Assembly (NCBI RefSeq): GCF_012395185.1
Contig: NZ_JAAZTU010000022.1
Span: 1-64,000, forward strand
Direction: 5' to 3'
DNA length: 64,000 nt
Source of the DNA: Vibrio aestuarianus
GTDB lineage: Bacteria > Pseudomonadota > Gammaproteobacteria > Enterobacterales > Vibrionaceae
Made by a program: the position numbers and the translations under genes. The notes beneath the pieces were generated by a model. It did not search any database and was not told where the DNA came from. It worked only from the letters and a program-made list of their open reading frames with translations. Each line of letters starts with the position of its first letter. Position 1 is the first letter of the stretch. Below, in pieces: positions 29,169 through 37,588 of this stretch.

Positions 29169-29184
29169 AGCAATTATTATTCCA
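29169..29184 (-). promoter_or_regulatory. Predicted sigma-54 promoter of fdhD
   Basis: On the minus strand the bases read TGGAATAATAATTGCT, with GG-N10-GC spacing and the same TTGCT as the other sites in this locus. The predicted start is near 29158, about 44 bases before the fdhD ATG. Confidence 0.65.
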
Positions 29185-29274
29185 CTGTTTAATGAAAATA
29201 AGGCCACTAGAAATTGGATAAAGTCTAATCTTTAATACAGTTGTGAAGAAGACAAGTACGCTATGCTGAATAGG

Positions 29275-29290
29275 TGGCGTAATTCTTGCT
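29275..29290 (+). promoter_or_regulatory. Predicted sigma-54 promoter of the DUF3305-DUF3306 pair
   Basis: The bases TGGCGTAATTCTTGCT match the -24/-12 pattern with GG at 29276-29277 and GC at 29288-29289. The start should lie near 29301, 26 bases before the DUF3305 start codon. It is divergent from the fdhD promoter, about 90 bp away. Confidence 0.7.
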
Positions 29291-29326
29291 GTTACGTGTT
29301 TAATTAATAACTTAAGTAGGTGAGAC

Positions 29327-29791
29327 ATGTCTACATCTTCATCAGAACTTCTAGGCGCAGGAAAGAGTGATTTCTTATGGCCAATCGAATGCGACCTCAT
29401 TGCACATGACATTACCGCTGGTATGTGGGTGACGAAACAATGGCAGCTTGTAGGGTTCAATCTCCAACCGACCGCGGTATCTTCTACAATTTCACTCTTG
29501 GAACTCTACCGAGATGAAAGGAGTGACTACCGTTTTAATTTAAGCTCTCAGCAACCCAAGCTATTTCTCGTTTTAGAAAATATTGACACCGACCAAGAGC
29601 CGAAAATAGTCAAACTAACCGCCTCACAAAACGTCGCTTCACGCTATATGGATGGCGACTACCTGGTACTATCCAACGACATGCCACTTGCAGTACAAGC
29701 ATGGATGGAAGCTTTTATTGGGCGTCATGGTGAGCTATTAGAACAGCGTCGTAAAAAACGTAAAGGAGCAGGGCGTGCCAGCGGAAACTAA
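29327..29791 (+). CDS. DUF3305 domain protein of the formate dehydrogenase locus
   Basis: The 154-residue soluble protein belongs, by its sequence (WPIECDLIAHDITAGMWVTKQWQLVGF), to DUF3305, a family that occurs beside formate dehydrogenase genes and has no assigned reaction that I know. The C terminus is very basic (RRKKRKGAGRA). It overlaps the DUF3306 gene by 17 bases and sits under its own sigma-54-type promoter. A role in assembly or maturation of the enzyme is likely from context only. Confidence 0.82.
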   Translation: MSTSSSELLGAGKSDFLWPIECDLIAHDITAGMWVTKQWQLVGFNLQPTAVSSTISLLELYRDERSDYRFNLSSQQPKLFLVLENIDTDQEPKIVKLTASQNVASRYMDGDYLVLSNDMPLAVQAWMEAFIGRHGELLEQRRKKRKGAGRASGN

Positions 29792-30224
29792 AGGATTTTT
29801 ATCAAGATGGTCACAGCGAAAATTGTCTGAGGCCGAACCTGAATCTGAAATTGATCTCAGTGGGGAAGAGTCGATTGATCTCAGCATAACTCAAGAAGAG
29901 GAAACAACTTCGTCAGACAACGAAAACAGCATCGCTACACTGTTGACCTCTACAGCAGAGGCCAGTGTTAAGAAAGCGGCATTGCGTCAATTGTTTTTAA
30001 ATGGCGATTTTAGTGAAATCGATATGTTGGATGATTACAACCAAGACTTTAATCAAGTCAGCAACCTGTCGACAGAAGTCGTTGCAAAACTTCGCGACTG
30101 GATGAATGAAGAAAACGAGGAAACCAACGACGAGAACATCGCTGATGCAGAAAATGCAGTTGAAGGGGATGAAATTATAGTAGAAAACGCTCAACAGCTG
30201 ACAGAGACAAAAAATACCACATAA
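29775..30224 (+). CDS. DUF3306 domain protein of the formate dehydrogenase locus
   Basis: The 149-residue, strongly acidic protein starts at GTG 29775, inside the end of the DUF3305 gene, after AGGAGCAGG. The N terminus FLSRWSQRKL followed by a long Glu/Ser-rich tract and the compact central part ALRQLFLNGDFSEIDMLDDYN mark DUF3306. The basic tail of its partner and its own acidity suggest that the two might bind each other. Function unknown; probable accessory protein of formate dehydrogenase. Confidence 0.82.
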   Translation: MPAETKGFLSRWSQRKLSEAEPESEIDLSGEESIDLSITQEEETTSSDNENSIATLLTSTAEASVKKAALRQLFLNGDFSEIDMLDDYNQDFNQVSNLSTEVVAKLRDWMNEENEETNDENIADAENAVEGDEIIVENAQQLTETKNTT

Positions 30225-30232
30225 ATTGTCGG

Positions 30233-30243
30233 TACATTTTGAC
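30233..30243 (-). promoter_or_regulatory. Possible second activator site upstream of the fdh operon
   Basis: On the minus strand the bases read GTCAAAATGTA, nine of eleven identical to GACAAAATGTC. The centre is 35 bp from the stronger site at 30268-30278 and about 140 bp upstream of the predicted start site. Confidence 0.35.
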
Positions 30244-30266
30244 TTACTCACCATGAGTCATTACCG

Positions 30267-30286
30267 AGACAAAATGTCGCACTTTA
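30267..30286. promoter_or_regulatory. Putative upstream activator element of the fdh operon, shared with tupA
   Basis: It contains the perfect palindrome GACAAAATGTC (30268-30278) followed by GCACTTTA, and is 17/20 identical to 11068-11087 next to the sigma-54 regulator gene. The centre is about 105 bp upstream of the predicted transcription start, almost the same distance as in the tupA promoter region. A separate perfect palindrome ACTCA-CCA-TGAGT lies at 30246-30258. Confidence 0.55.
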
Positions 30287-30351
30287 TGTATGGGTTTACT
30301 ATCACAATGCTCTATTTTTATTAATCCTCTGATAAATAAGTAAATTAGTTA

Positions 30352-30367
30352 TGGAATGGTATTTGCT
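30352..30367 (+). promoter_or_regulatory. Predicted sigma-54 promoter of the ferredoxin-fdhABC operon
   Basis: The bases TGGAATGGTATTTGCT have GG at 30353-30354 and GC at 30365-30366, the required 10-base spacing, and the strong TTGCT element. The start would be near 30378, 35 bases before the first gene. Confidence 0.7.
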
Positions 30368-30412
30368 AAGTTCATATTAATCGAACATCAGTGTTCTAAA
30401 TGGAACTGAGCA

Positions 30413-32074
30413 ATGCTAAAACAATTCTTACAGCAAGCGACATCAAAAAATGGTAACGCCCGTGCGTATGCCATTGAACATACGGTTGAACTCACCAATT
30501 TGATCCCTCCGACCGTAAGTTATGAAAGTGGCGGTCATACTCTCATTCTAGGCCCTACAGCCATCATCATTCGTACCGCAGAGCAACTGTCGAGTATGAC
30601 CTCACTGACACTTCTTTCTATAGATGGTGAACCTGGAACACATCCTAACCTTTATTTTGCCGACACGGTTGAAGTGTCGGGTTTTCTCGGTGCGTTTCAA
30701 GTTAATGTCGAAAATCGTGGTGCAAGTCATAATCTTGCTAAAGTGGCGATTGCGCTCGACTGTTTTGATATTGTTCTCGACTTGTCTTTGAACGGTTTTA
30801 TGACAGAAGAAGTGCCTGTTCCCGGTTATTATCCGGTTGGTCGTGGTTATCCAACCTTGGCAGATGCGCTTAGTGAAATTCCAACGCTAATGGGCACCTT
30901 TGATAAACCAAAATATTTTCGCCTCGATACTGATCTTTGCGCCCATAGTTCACGTGGTGTAAAAGGGTGCGAGCGATGTGTTGATGCTTGTCCAGCTGGA
31001 GCCTTGACCAGTGAGGGTAATGATAAAACCGGGCACCATATCCAAATTAATCCTTACCTTTGTCAAGGTATAGGAACTTGTGCGACATCGTGTCCAACAG
31101 AAGCTATCCATTATGCATTACCAAATCCAACTGATACGCAAAAGTTTGTAGAACGACTTTTAGCTAACTATGAGTCAGCTGGCGGTATCAACCCAATTGT
31201 ATTGATCTGCAGTTCTCGCCATGAAAGCTATAACCTAATGGCATTACAAGCCTTACCAGATAACGTCATTCCCGTTATCGTTGAAGAACTTCCATCTGTG
31301 GGTATTGATACTTGGTTTGCTGCGCTTGTTAATGGCGCAAGCCAAGTGCTGTTTGCAGCTAGCCGTCACATGCCTGAAACCATTATTCGTATTCTTAATC
31401 AAGAAGTGGAAATGGCTCAAATTCTGCTTACACAACTTGGTATTGCAAAAGAGAGCGTTGATATTCTTTATTTAGAAACACTGCGTGAAGGGCCTCCAAC
31501 ATTAATGGACACGTCTTTTGATCTCGCTTTAGGGGATTTAGAAGGTAATAAACGCCAACGGCTATTTACCGCACTTGACGCCTTAGCGACATCTCGTATT
31601 CCTGAAGATAACATAGTGGCACTACCCAGCACTGCATCTTATGGGAAAGTAAGCTGCAACACTCAAGATTGCACACTTTGCATGAGTTGTGTGGCGGTTT
31701 GTCCAACCCGGGCACTGCATCATTCGGGGGATTCGCCAACCCTTCATTTTATTGAACAAGACTGTATTCAATGTGGTTTGTGTGCCAAAGCCTGTCCAGA
31801 ACAAGCGTTATCACTGACGCCACAAATGAACTGGAATAAAGCGTCTCGTCAACAAGTCCAAACGCTCCATGCCGAAAAACCTGCCGAATGTTTACGCTGC
31901 CATAAACCTTTTGCCCCGCAATCGATGATCACCATGCTGCAAAATAAGTTACGTGGTCACTCTCAGTTCGCAGATGCTGCAGCACTTAACCGTATTGCGA
32001 TGTGTGAGGACTGCCGAGTGGTCGATATTTTCGAAGGTATGGCAGAAGATCCACACCAACAGTTGAACTACTAA
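30413..32074 (+). CDS. Multi-cluster 4Fe-4S ferredoxin-like protein of the formate dehydrogenase operon
   Basis: The 553-residue protein has an N-terminal region of about 175 residues without clusters, a ferredoxin pair (CERCVDACPAGAL, CQGIGTCATSCPTEAI), a middle region of about 180 residues and a second ferredoxin pair (CTLCMSCVAVCPTRAL, CIQCGLCAKACPEQAL), so up to four 4Fe-4S clusters. Further Cys pairs, CLRCHKPF and CEDCR, near the end may bind another metal. No signal peptide is present, so it is cytoplasmic. It could pass electrons during enzyme maturation or to a cytoplasmic acceptor. It is first in the fdh operon, followed by the chaperone gene after 11 bases. Confidence 0.85.
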   Translation: MLKQFLQQATSKNGNARAYAIEHTVELTNLIPPTVSYESGGHTLILGPTAIIIRTAEQLSSMTSLTLLSIDGEPGTHPNLYFADTVEVSGFLGAFQVNVENRGASHNLAKVAIALDCFDIVLDLSLNGFMTEEVPVPGYYPVGRGYPTLADALSEIPTLMGTFDKPKYFRLDTDLCAHSSRGVKGCERCVDACPAGALTSEGNDKTGHHIQINPYLCQGIGTCATSCPTEAIHYALPNPTDTQKFVERLLANYESAGGINPIVLICSSRHESYNLMALQALPDNVIPVIVEELPSVGIDTWFAALVNGASQVLFAASRHMPETIIRILNQEVEMAQILLTQLGIAKESVDILYLETLREGPPTLMDTSFDLALGDLEGNKRQRLFTALDALATSRIPEDNIVALPSTASYGKVSCNTQDCTLCMSCVAVCPTRALHHSGDSPTLHFIEQDCIQCGLCAKACPEQALSLTPQMNWNKASRQQVQTLHAEKPAECLRCHKPFAPQSMITMLQNKLRGHSQFADAAALNRIAMCEDCRVVDIFEGMAEDPHQQLNY

Positions 32075-32085
32075 GGATAACTAAC

Positions 32086-32733
32086 GTGGAACACAAAACA
32101 GACGACTTAACTCATTTAGGACAATCAGTACGTTTTGATATTTATCTACTGCTTGCAATGCTGCTTAGACAAAAACCGAGCGCAGAGTTAATGGATTTTC
32201 TCACTCAGTTAGACATTGAAAATAACGATACTGATATGGCAAAAGCATGGGTCGAGTTAAAGAACTCAGCCAGTCATGCTGTTGATACCGATGACGAATT
32301 TCAAAATCTCTTTATTGGTATTGGCCGCGGAGAAGTCGTTCCATTCGCCTCTTGGCATCTGACTGGTTCCTTAATGGAAAAGCCACTTGCACAACTAAGA
32401 CAAACCCTACTTACACTTGGTTTTGAAAGAGCTGAGGGTGTGAAAGAGCCTGAAGATCATATCTCTGCAATTTGTGAAGTCATGAGCTATCTATGCGAAC
32501 AGCCAGAAGAGCAGCAGAAAATGTTTTTTAATCAGCATATTGGGCCTTGGTTTAGCAAATTAGTTGAGCAAATAAGGCAAGCAAATCATGCCAAGTTTTA
32601 CCTCAGTGTGGCCAATTTAATGGACACCTTTTTAACTATTGAGCAGGTGAAATTCACCCAAGCTCCTGAAGGCGCGAAGACCGCCATCAAAATTGATGTG
32701 AAAAATTTAACAGACTCACTTCAGAGTCACTAA
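32086..32733 (+). CDS. TorD/DmsD-family redox enzyme maturation chaperone
   Basis: The 215-residue all-helical protein starts at GTG 32086 (after AAGGATAA). It carries the family hallmarks FQNLFIGIGRGEVVPFASWHLTGSL and a C-terminal PEDHISAICEVMSYL segment. TorD/DmsD proteins bind the Tat signal and hold the apoenzyme until its cofactor is inserted. The likely client is the FdhA precursor encoded two genes downstream. Confidence 0.88.
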   Translation: MEHKTDDLTHLGQSVRFDIYLLLAMLLRQKPSAELMDFLTQLDIENNDTDMAKAWVELKNSASHAVDTDDEFQNLFIGIGRGEVVPFASWHLTGSLMEKPLAQLRQTLLTLGFERAEGVKEPEDHISAICEVMSYLCEQPEEQQKMFFNQHIGPWFSKLVEQIRQANHAKFYLSVANLMDTFLTIEQVKFTQAPEGAKTAIKIDVKNLTDSLQSH

Positions 32734-32737
32734 TTTA

Positions 32738-32777
32738 TATACCCAAACCACTTGGAGTTACAGGTAGAAAAGGTATA
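32738..32777. repeat. Vibrio-type short intergenic repeat, copy B
   Basis: It runs from TATACCCAAACCACTTGG to GGTATA, with TATACC and GGTATA as 6-bp terminal inverted repeats. It lies inside the fdh operon between the chaperone gene and the small Tat gene, and matches copy A at 28196. This resembles a short form of the common Vibrio palindromic element. Confidence 0.65.
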
Positions 32778-32841
32778 GCAAAAGAGATGCGTCGTTAGCA
32801 TCCATAGATAGCCGGTTTAAAACGGGCAGAGGAAGCATTCA

Positions 32842-33042
32842 ATGAAGAAAGATAAAGAAGTTGATAACAGCCGTCGAGACTTACTCAAAGGGCTAGGTAC
32901 AGCAGCTGTCGTGGGAGCAGTGGTATCAGGCACTGCTCAAACAGCAGTGGCTTCTGAACATGTGGTTCCAAACAATGGTGATGTAAAGAAAAATGGTTAC
33001 CACGAAACTCAACATATTCGTGATTATTACGACACTCTGTAG
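32842..33042 (+). CDS. Small Tat-signal protein, formate dehydrogenase region Tat target
   Basis: The 66-residue protein is little more than a twin-arginine leader (SRRDLLKGLG at residues 10-19, then the hydrophobic stretch AAVVGAVVSGTA) and a short hydrophilic tail. It fits the known small family found just before formate dehydrogenase catalytic genes. It should reach the periplasmic side with or beside the enzyme. Its role is unknown. It is preceded by GAGGAAG and is 12 bases from fdhA. Confidence 0.85.
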   Translation: MKKDKEVDNSRRDLLKGLGTAAVVGAVVSGTAQTAVASEHVVPNNGDVKKNGYHETQHIRDYYDTL

Positions 33043-33054
33043 GAGCAACTGACA

Positions 33055-35910
33055 ATGAAATTATCAAAACGCTCCGATAGCGTAATGAAAGAGCATGACA
33101 AACTAGGCATTAGTCGTCGTGCTTTTATGAAAAACAGCTCATTAGCGGCTGGTGGTGCGGTTGCAGGCGCGGCTTTATTTACTCCCGGCATGATGAAAAA
33201 AGCACAAGCTAAAAGTGTTGATCCTACGGTAAAAACTGAAGTGAAGCGTACTATTTGCTCTCATTGCTCGGTGGGCTGCGGTATTTATGCCGAAGTGCAA
33301 AATGGGGTCTGGACAGGTCAAGAACCTGCATTTGATCACCCATTTAATGCTGGTGGACACTGCGCTAAAGGCGCTGCCCTGCGTGAACATGGCCATGGTG
33401 AAAGGCGCTTAAAATACCCAATGAAACTTGAAAACGGCAAATGGAAAAAACTGTCGTGGGATCAAGCAATAGAAGAAATTGGCAACAAAGTATTAGACAT
33501 TCGCAAAGAATCTGGGCCGGACTCCGTCTATTGGTTAGGCAGCGCGAAACACAGCAATGAGCAAGCCTACTTGTACCGCAAAATGGCTTCATTATGGGGT
33601 ACCAACAACGTCGATCACCAAGCTCGTATTTGCCACTCAACAACGGTTGCTGGCGTTGCAAATACATGGGGCTACGGTGCCATGACAAACTCATTTAATG
33701 ACATGCATAACTGTAAATCGATGCTATTCATTGGCTCAAACCCAGCAGAAGCGCACCCGGTTGCAATGCAGCATATCCTGATCGCCAAAGAAAAAAACAG
33801 CTGTAAAATCGTGGTCGCGGATCCTCGTCGTACGCGCACAGCAGCAAAAGCGGATCATTTCGTATCACTACGTCCTGGTAGTGATGTTGCCTTTATTTGG
33901 GGCGTGTTATGGCACGTATTCCAAAACCAATGGGAAGATAAAGAATTCATTCGCCAACGCGTATTTGGTATGGATGAAATTCGTGATGAAGTCGCGAAAT
34001 GGACACCAGCCGAAGTCGAGCGTGTAACAGGTGTTAGTGAAGAAGAAGTCTACCAAACTGCAAAAATACTCTCTGAAAATCGCCCTGGATGCATTGTTTG
34101 GTGTATGGGAGGTACGCAGCACACCACAGGTAACAACAACACTCGTGCTTACTGCGTCTTGGAGTTAGCTTTAGGTAATATTGGTAAATCTGGCGGCGGT
34201 GCAAACATTTTCCGTGGTCACGACAACGTACAAGGTGCAACTGATTTAGGTGTGCTATCTGATACCTTACCTGGCTATTATGGCCTATCTGAAGGCGCAT
34301 GGCGTCACTGGGCAAAAGTATGGGACCTTGATTTCGAATGGATAAAAGATCGATTCGACAGCGGTACTTACGGCGGTGCGACACCAATGAATACCTTTGG
34401 TATTCCGGTTTCTCGCTGGATCGATGGCGTGTTAGAGAACAAAGATAACATTCAGCAACGTGAAAACATCCGCGCTATGTTCTATTGGGGTCATGCGGTT
34501 AACTCGCAAACCCGCGGTGTTGAAATGAAAAAAGCGATGCAAAAACTGGATATGATGGTGATTGTTGACCCGTATCCAACCGTTGCCGCTATTATGAATG
34601 ATCGCACTGATGGTATTTACCTTCTGCCTGCGACCACTCAATTTGAAACCTACGGCAGTGTCACGGCTTCTAACCGTTCGATTCAATGGCGTGATCAAGT
34701 TATTGAACCTCTTTTTGAGTCAAAACCTGATCATGAAATCATGTACTTGATGAGTAAAAAGCTCGGTATCTCCGAGCAATTATTCAAAAACATCCGCATT
34801 GAAAACAATCAACCGCTTATTGAAGACATCACTCGTGAATTCAATAAAGGAATGTGGACTATCGGTTATACCGGTCAAAGCCCTGAGCGTTTAAAAGCAC
34901 ATCAACAAAACTGGCATACCTTCCATAAGACGACATTAGAAGCAGAAGGTGGGCCTGCTAATGGTGAAACTTATGGTTTACCTTGGCCATGTTGGGGAAC
35001 GCCTGAAATGAAACACCCTGGCACACATATCCTTTACGACACGTCTAAACCAGTAGCTGAAGGTGGCGGTAACTTCAGAACACGTTTTGGCGTGGAATTT
35101 GAGGGTAAAAGTTTATTAGCCGTCGATAGCTATTCTAAAGGCTGTGAAATTGAAGATGGTTACCCTGAGTTTACTGATAAGCTTCTAAAACAATTAGGGT
35201 GGTGGGGTGACTTAACCGCACAAGAACAAGCTGCGGCAGAAGGCAAAAACTGGAAGACTGACTTGTCAGGTGGCATCCAACGTGTGGCGATCAAACACGG
35301 CTGTATTCCATTTGGTAATGCAAAAGCTCGCGCCATTGTATGGACATTCCCAGACCGTGTACCTTTGCACCGGGAGCCACTGTATACCCCTCGTCGTGAT
35401 TTAATTGCTGATTACCCAACATGGGATGACAAAGACGCAATTTTCCGTATGCCAACTTTGTATAAATCGATTCAACAGCAAGATAAATCTAACGAGTATC
35501 CGATCATCCTAACATCAGGCCGTTTGGTTGAATACGAAGGGGGTGGTGAAGAAACACGTTCAAATCCATGGCTTGCCGAGCTACAACAAGAAATGTTTGT
35601 TGAGGTAAACCCCAAAGATGCCAATGATTTAGGCTTCAAAGATGGAGAAATGGTTTGGGTTGAAGGGGCTGAGAAAGGCAGAATTCACGTCAAAGCCATG
35701 GTAACTCGTCGTGTCAAACCAGGCATGGCATTCATTCCATTCCACTTTGGCGGTAAGTTCCAAGGTGAAGACCTACGCCATAAATACCCTGAAGGCACCG
35801 ACCCATATGTGATCGGTGAGTCAGCAAACATTGCTACAACCTATGGCTACGACCCTGTAACACAAATGCAGGAAACCAAAGTCACTCTCTGTAACATTCG
35901 CAAAGCGTAA
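33055..35910 (+). CDS. fdhA: Formate dehydrogenase catalytic subunit (Cys type)
   Basis: The 951-residue precursor has a Tat signal (SRRAFMK, residues 20-26), an N-terminal 4Fe-4S cluster bound by Cys68, Cys71, Cys75 and Cys103, and the bis-MGD molybdopterin oxidoreductase fold. The metal ligand is Cys193, followed by His194 in ARICHST, where E. coli FdnG has selenocysteine, so no Sec machinery is needed. It oxidises formate to CO2 on the periplasmic side. Cofactor genes (mobA, mobB-moeA), the tungstate importer and FdhD are all in this window. Whether W or Mo is used cannot be read from the sequence. Confidence 0.95.
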   Translation: MKLSKRSDSVMKEHDKLGISRRAFMKNSSLAAGGAVAGAALFTPGMMKKAQAKSVDPTVKTEVKRTICSHCSVGCGIYAEVQNGVWTGQEPAFDHPFNAGGHCAKGAALREHGHGERRLKYPMKLENGKWKKLSWDQAIEEIGNKVLDIRKESGPDSVYWLGSAKHSNEQAYLYRKMASLWGTNNVDHQARICHSTTVAGVANTWGYGAMTNSFNDMHNCKSMLFIGSNPAEAHPVAMQHILIAKEKNSCKIVVADPRRTRTAAKADHFVSLRPGSDVAFIWGVLWHVFQNQWEDKEFIRQRVFGMDEIRDEVAKWTPAEVERVTGVSEEEVYQTAKILSENRPGCIVWCMGGTQHTTGNNNTRAYCVLELALGNIGKSGGGANIFRGHDNVQGATDLGVLSDTLPGYYGLSEGAWRHWAKVWDLDFEWIKDRFDSGTYGGATPMNTFGIPVSRWIDGVLENKDNIQQRENIRAMFYWGHAVNSQTRGVEMKKAMQKLDMMVIVDPYPTVAAIMNDRTDGIYLLPATTQFETYGSVTASNRSIQWRDQVIEPLFESKPDHEIMYLMSKKLGISEQLFKNIRIENNQPLIEDITREFNKGMWTIGYTGQSPERLKAHQQNWHTFHKTTLEAEGGPANGETYGLPWPCWGTPEMKHPGTHILYDTSKPVAEGGGNFRTRFGVEFEGKSLLAVDSYSKGCEIEDGYPEFTDKLLKQLGWWGDLTAQEQAAAEGKNWKTDLSGGIQRVAIKHGCIPFGNAKARAIVWTFPDRVPLHREPLYTPRRDLIADYPTWDDKDAIFRMPTLYKSIQQQDKSNEYPIILTSGRLVEYEGGGEETRSNPWLAELQQEMFVEVNPKDANDLGFKDGEMVWVEGAEKGRIHVKAMVTRRVKPGMAFIPFHFGGKFQGEDLRHKYPEGTDPYVIGESANIATTYGYDPVTQMQETKVTLCNIRKA

Positions 35911-35921
35911 GGAGCTTACAA

Positions 35922-36530
35922 ATGGCTAGAATGAAATTCCTTTGTGACACCAAGCGCTGCATCGAATGTAATGGCTGTGTCACCGCATGTAAAAATGAAA
36001 ATGATGACGCACTTGAGTGGGGTATTCAACGTCGCCGAGTCGTTACATTAAACGATGGTGAACCAGGAGAAAATTCGATCTCAGTGGCTTGCATGCATTG
36101 TACTGACGCACCTTGTATGGCGGTTTGCCCAGCAGACTGCTTTGAGCACACTGAAGATGGAATTGTGCTCCACAATAAAGACCTGTGCATTGGTTGCGGC
36201 TACTGTTTGTTTGCCTGCCCGTTTGGTGCGCCTCAATTTCCTAAACAATCAGCTTTTGGTGAACGCGGGAAAATGGACAAATGCACATTCTGTGCTGGTG
36301 GGCCAAATACCGAGCCTGGTTCAGAGGAAGAGCGTAAAAAATATGGTGCAAACCGTATTGCTGAAGGCAAATTACCGATGTGCGCCTCATTATGTTCAAC
36401 AAAAGCTTTGATTGCTGGTGACGCAGAGAAAGTCTCTGATATTTTTCGACAACGTGTCGTAGAACGTGGAGCAAAAGGCGCTGGTTGGACAGACGGTGAA
36501 GACCTTTCCTACGACGCTAGTAAAAGCTAA
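35922..36530 (+). CDS. fdhB: Formate dehydrogenase iron-sulfur subunit
   Basis: The 202-residue electron-transfer subunit has four ferredoxin-type cysteine groups: CIECNGCVTACKNEN, CMHCTDAPCMAVCPADC, CIGCGYCLFACPFGAP, and CTFC with the later CASLC. These carry electrons from FdhA to the cytochrome b subunit. It lacks a signal and is probably exported with FdhA. It starts 11 bases after fdhA. Confidence 0.93.
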   Translation: MARMKFLCDTKRCIECNGCVTACKNENDDALEWGIQRRRVVTLNDGEPGENSISVACMHCTDAPCMAVCPADCFEHTEDGIVLHNKDLCIGCGYCLFACPFGAPQFPKQSAFGERGKMDKCTFCAGGPNTEPGSEEERKKYGANRIAEGKLPMCASLCSTKALIAGDAEKVSDIFRQRVVERGAKGAGWTDGEDLSYDASKS

Positions 36531-36544
36531 AGATGGAGAGGAGT

Positions 36545-37588
36545 ATGTTACAACGCATAAAACGTGCAACTCTCGCTATGCTGCCTGTACTGGCAGCACT
36601 AGCGATGCTATGTTCACCGCCGAGCTTTGCTAAAGATGAAACCACTCCTGTGGTTGAAAGAGAAATGACGCAATTAGCTGGTGCTGATTTTTGGCAACAG
36701 GTGAGGCAAGGTGAGGTGGGGTACACCACATCGCAATCACCAGAACATGGCATGTTGATCAGCGCCCCTGGGGAGGCATGGTTTTTACTGAAAGAAAAAT
36801 GGATGTCTCCTGCGGGCGCTATCGCCATTTTCGGTAGTATTACCATGGTCATTTTGGCGTATGTGGTAGTTGGACCAATCATGCTCAGCGCTCCACGAAC
36901 GGGTAAAAAGATCAAGCGCTGGTCTCGATGGGACCGAGCATTACACTGGAGCATGGCATTTACCTTTTTAACTCTCGCATTTAGCGGCCTAATGTTGGTT
37001 TACGGTAAGCACTTCTTAAAACCGTATGTACCAACTGAGCTATGGGGGTGGGTGATTTTCGTTGCCAAACAATACCACAATTATATGGGGCCTCTATTTT
37101 TTATACTGCTGATATGTATGTTATTAAAATGGTGGCGTAAATCATTGTTTAATCAGACAGATATTAAATGGTTCATGAAATTCGGTGGGATGGTTGGCAA
37201 GTATAAAGGAAGTCACCCTTCGGCTGGGTTTTCTAATGGGGGTGAAAAGGCCATTTACTGGTTATTGATTGTCTTTGGTGCAGCGGCAGCAATCAGTGGC
37301 TTGATATTGGATTTTCCGATCTTCGGGCAAACGCGACGTGACATGGAGTTTTCAAACCTTATGCACATGTTCTCAGCGCTTATTTTAATCTGTGGCTTTA
37401 TCTTCCATATCTATATTGGTTTATTTGGAATGGAAGGGGCATTAGAAGGCATGGTTACGGGTGAAGTCGACGAAACCTGGGCTAAGGAGCACCATGATCT
37501 ATGGTATGCCGAAATACAAAATGCAGATGATAAAGGCACGGAAAGCAGTGATGAGCCAGTGAAAGAGGGAAAAGCCCATGAACAATAA
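36545..37588 (+). CDS. fdhC: Formate dehydrogenase cytochrome b556 (gamma) subunit
   Basis: The 347-residue membrane subunit is longer than E. coli FdnI. It has a signal peptide (ending PSFAKDE), an extra periplasmic segment of about 60 residues, one extra helix (about 80-110), then the four-helix diheme cytochrome b domain starting RWDRALHWSMAF, with candidate heme His in ALHWS, KQYHNYMG, LMHMF and FHIYIG. It passes electrons to menaquinone or ubiquinone. I start at ATG 36545 behind GGAGAGGAG; ATG 36533 lies within that ribosome-binding site. It overlaps the next gene by 11 bases. Confidence 0.9.
   Translation: MLQRIKRATLAMLPVLAALAMLCSPPSFAKDETTPVVEREMTQLAGADFWQQVRQGEVGYTTSQSPEHGMLISAPGEAWFLLKEKWMSPAGAIAIFGSITMVILAYVVVGPIMLSAPRTGKKIKRWSRWDRALHWSMAFTFLTLAFSGLMLVYGKHFLKPYVPTELWGWVIFVAKQYHNYMGPLFFILLICMLLKWWRKSLFNQTDIKWFMKFGGMVGKYKGSHPSAGFSNGGEKAIYWLLIVFGAAAAISGLILDFPIFGQTRRDMEFSNLMHMFSALILICGFIFHIYIGLFGMEGALEGMVTGEVDETWAKEHHDLWYAEIQNADDKGTESSDEPVKEGKAHEQ

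Noticed and set aside
33631..33633. Possible selenocysteine in the formate dehydrogenase
   Set aside because: The codon at the active site is TGC (Cys193), not TGA; no Sec insertion is needed.
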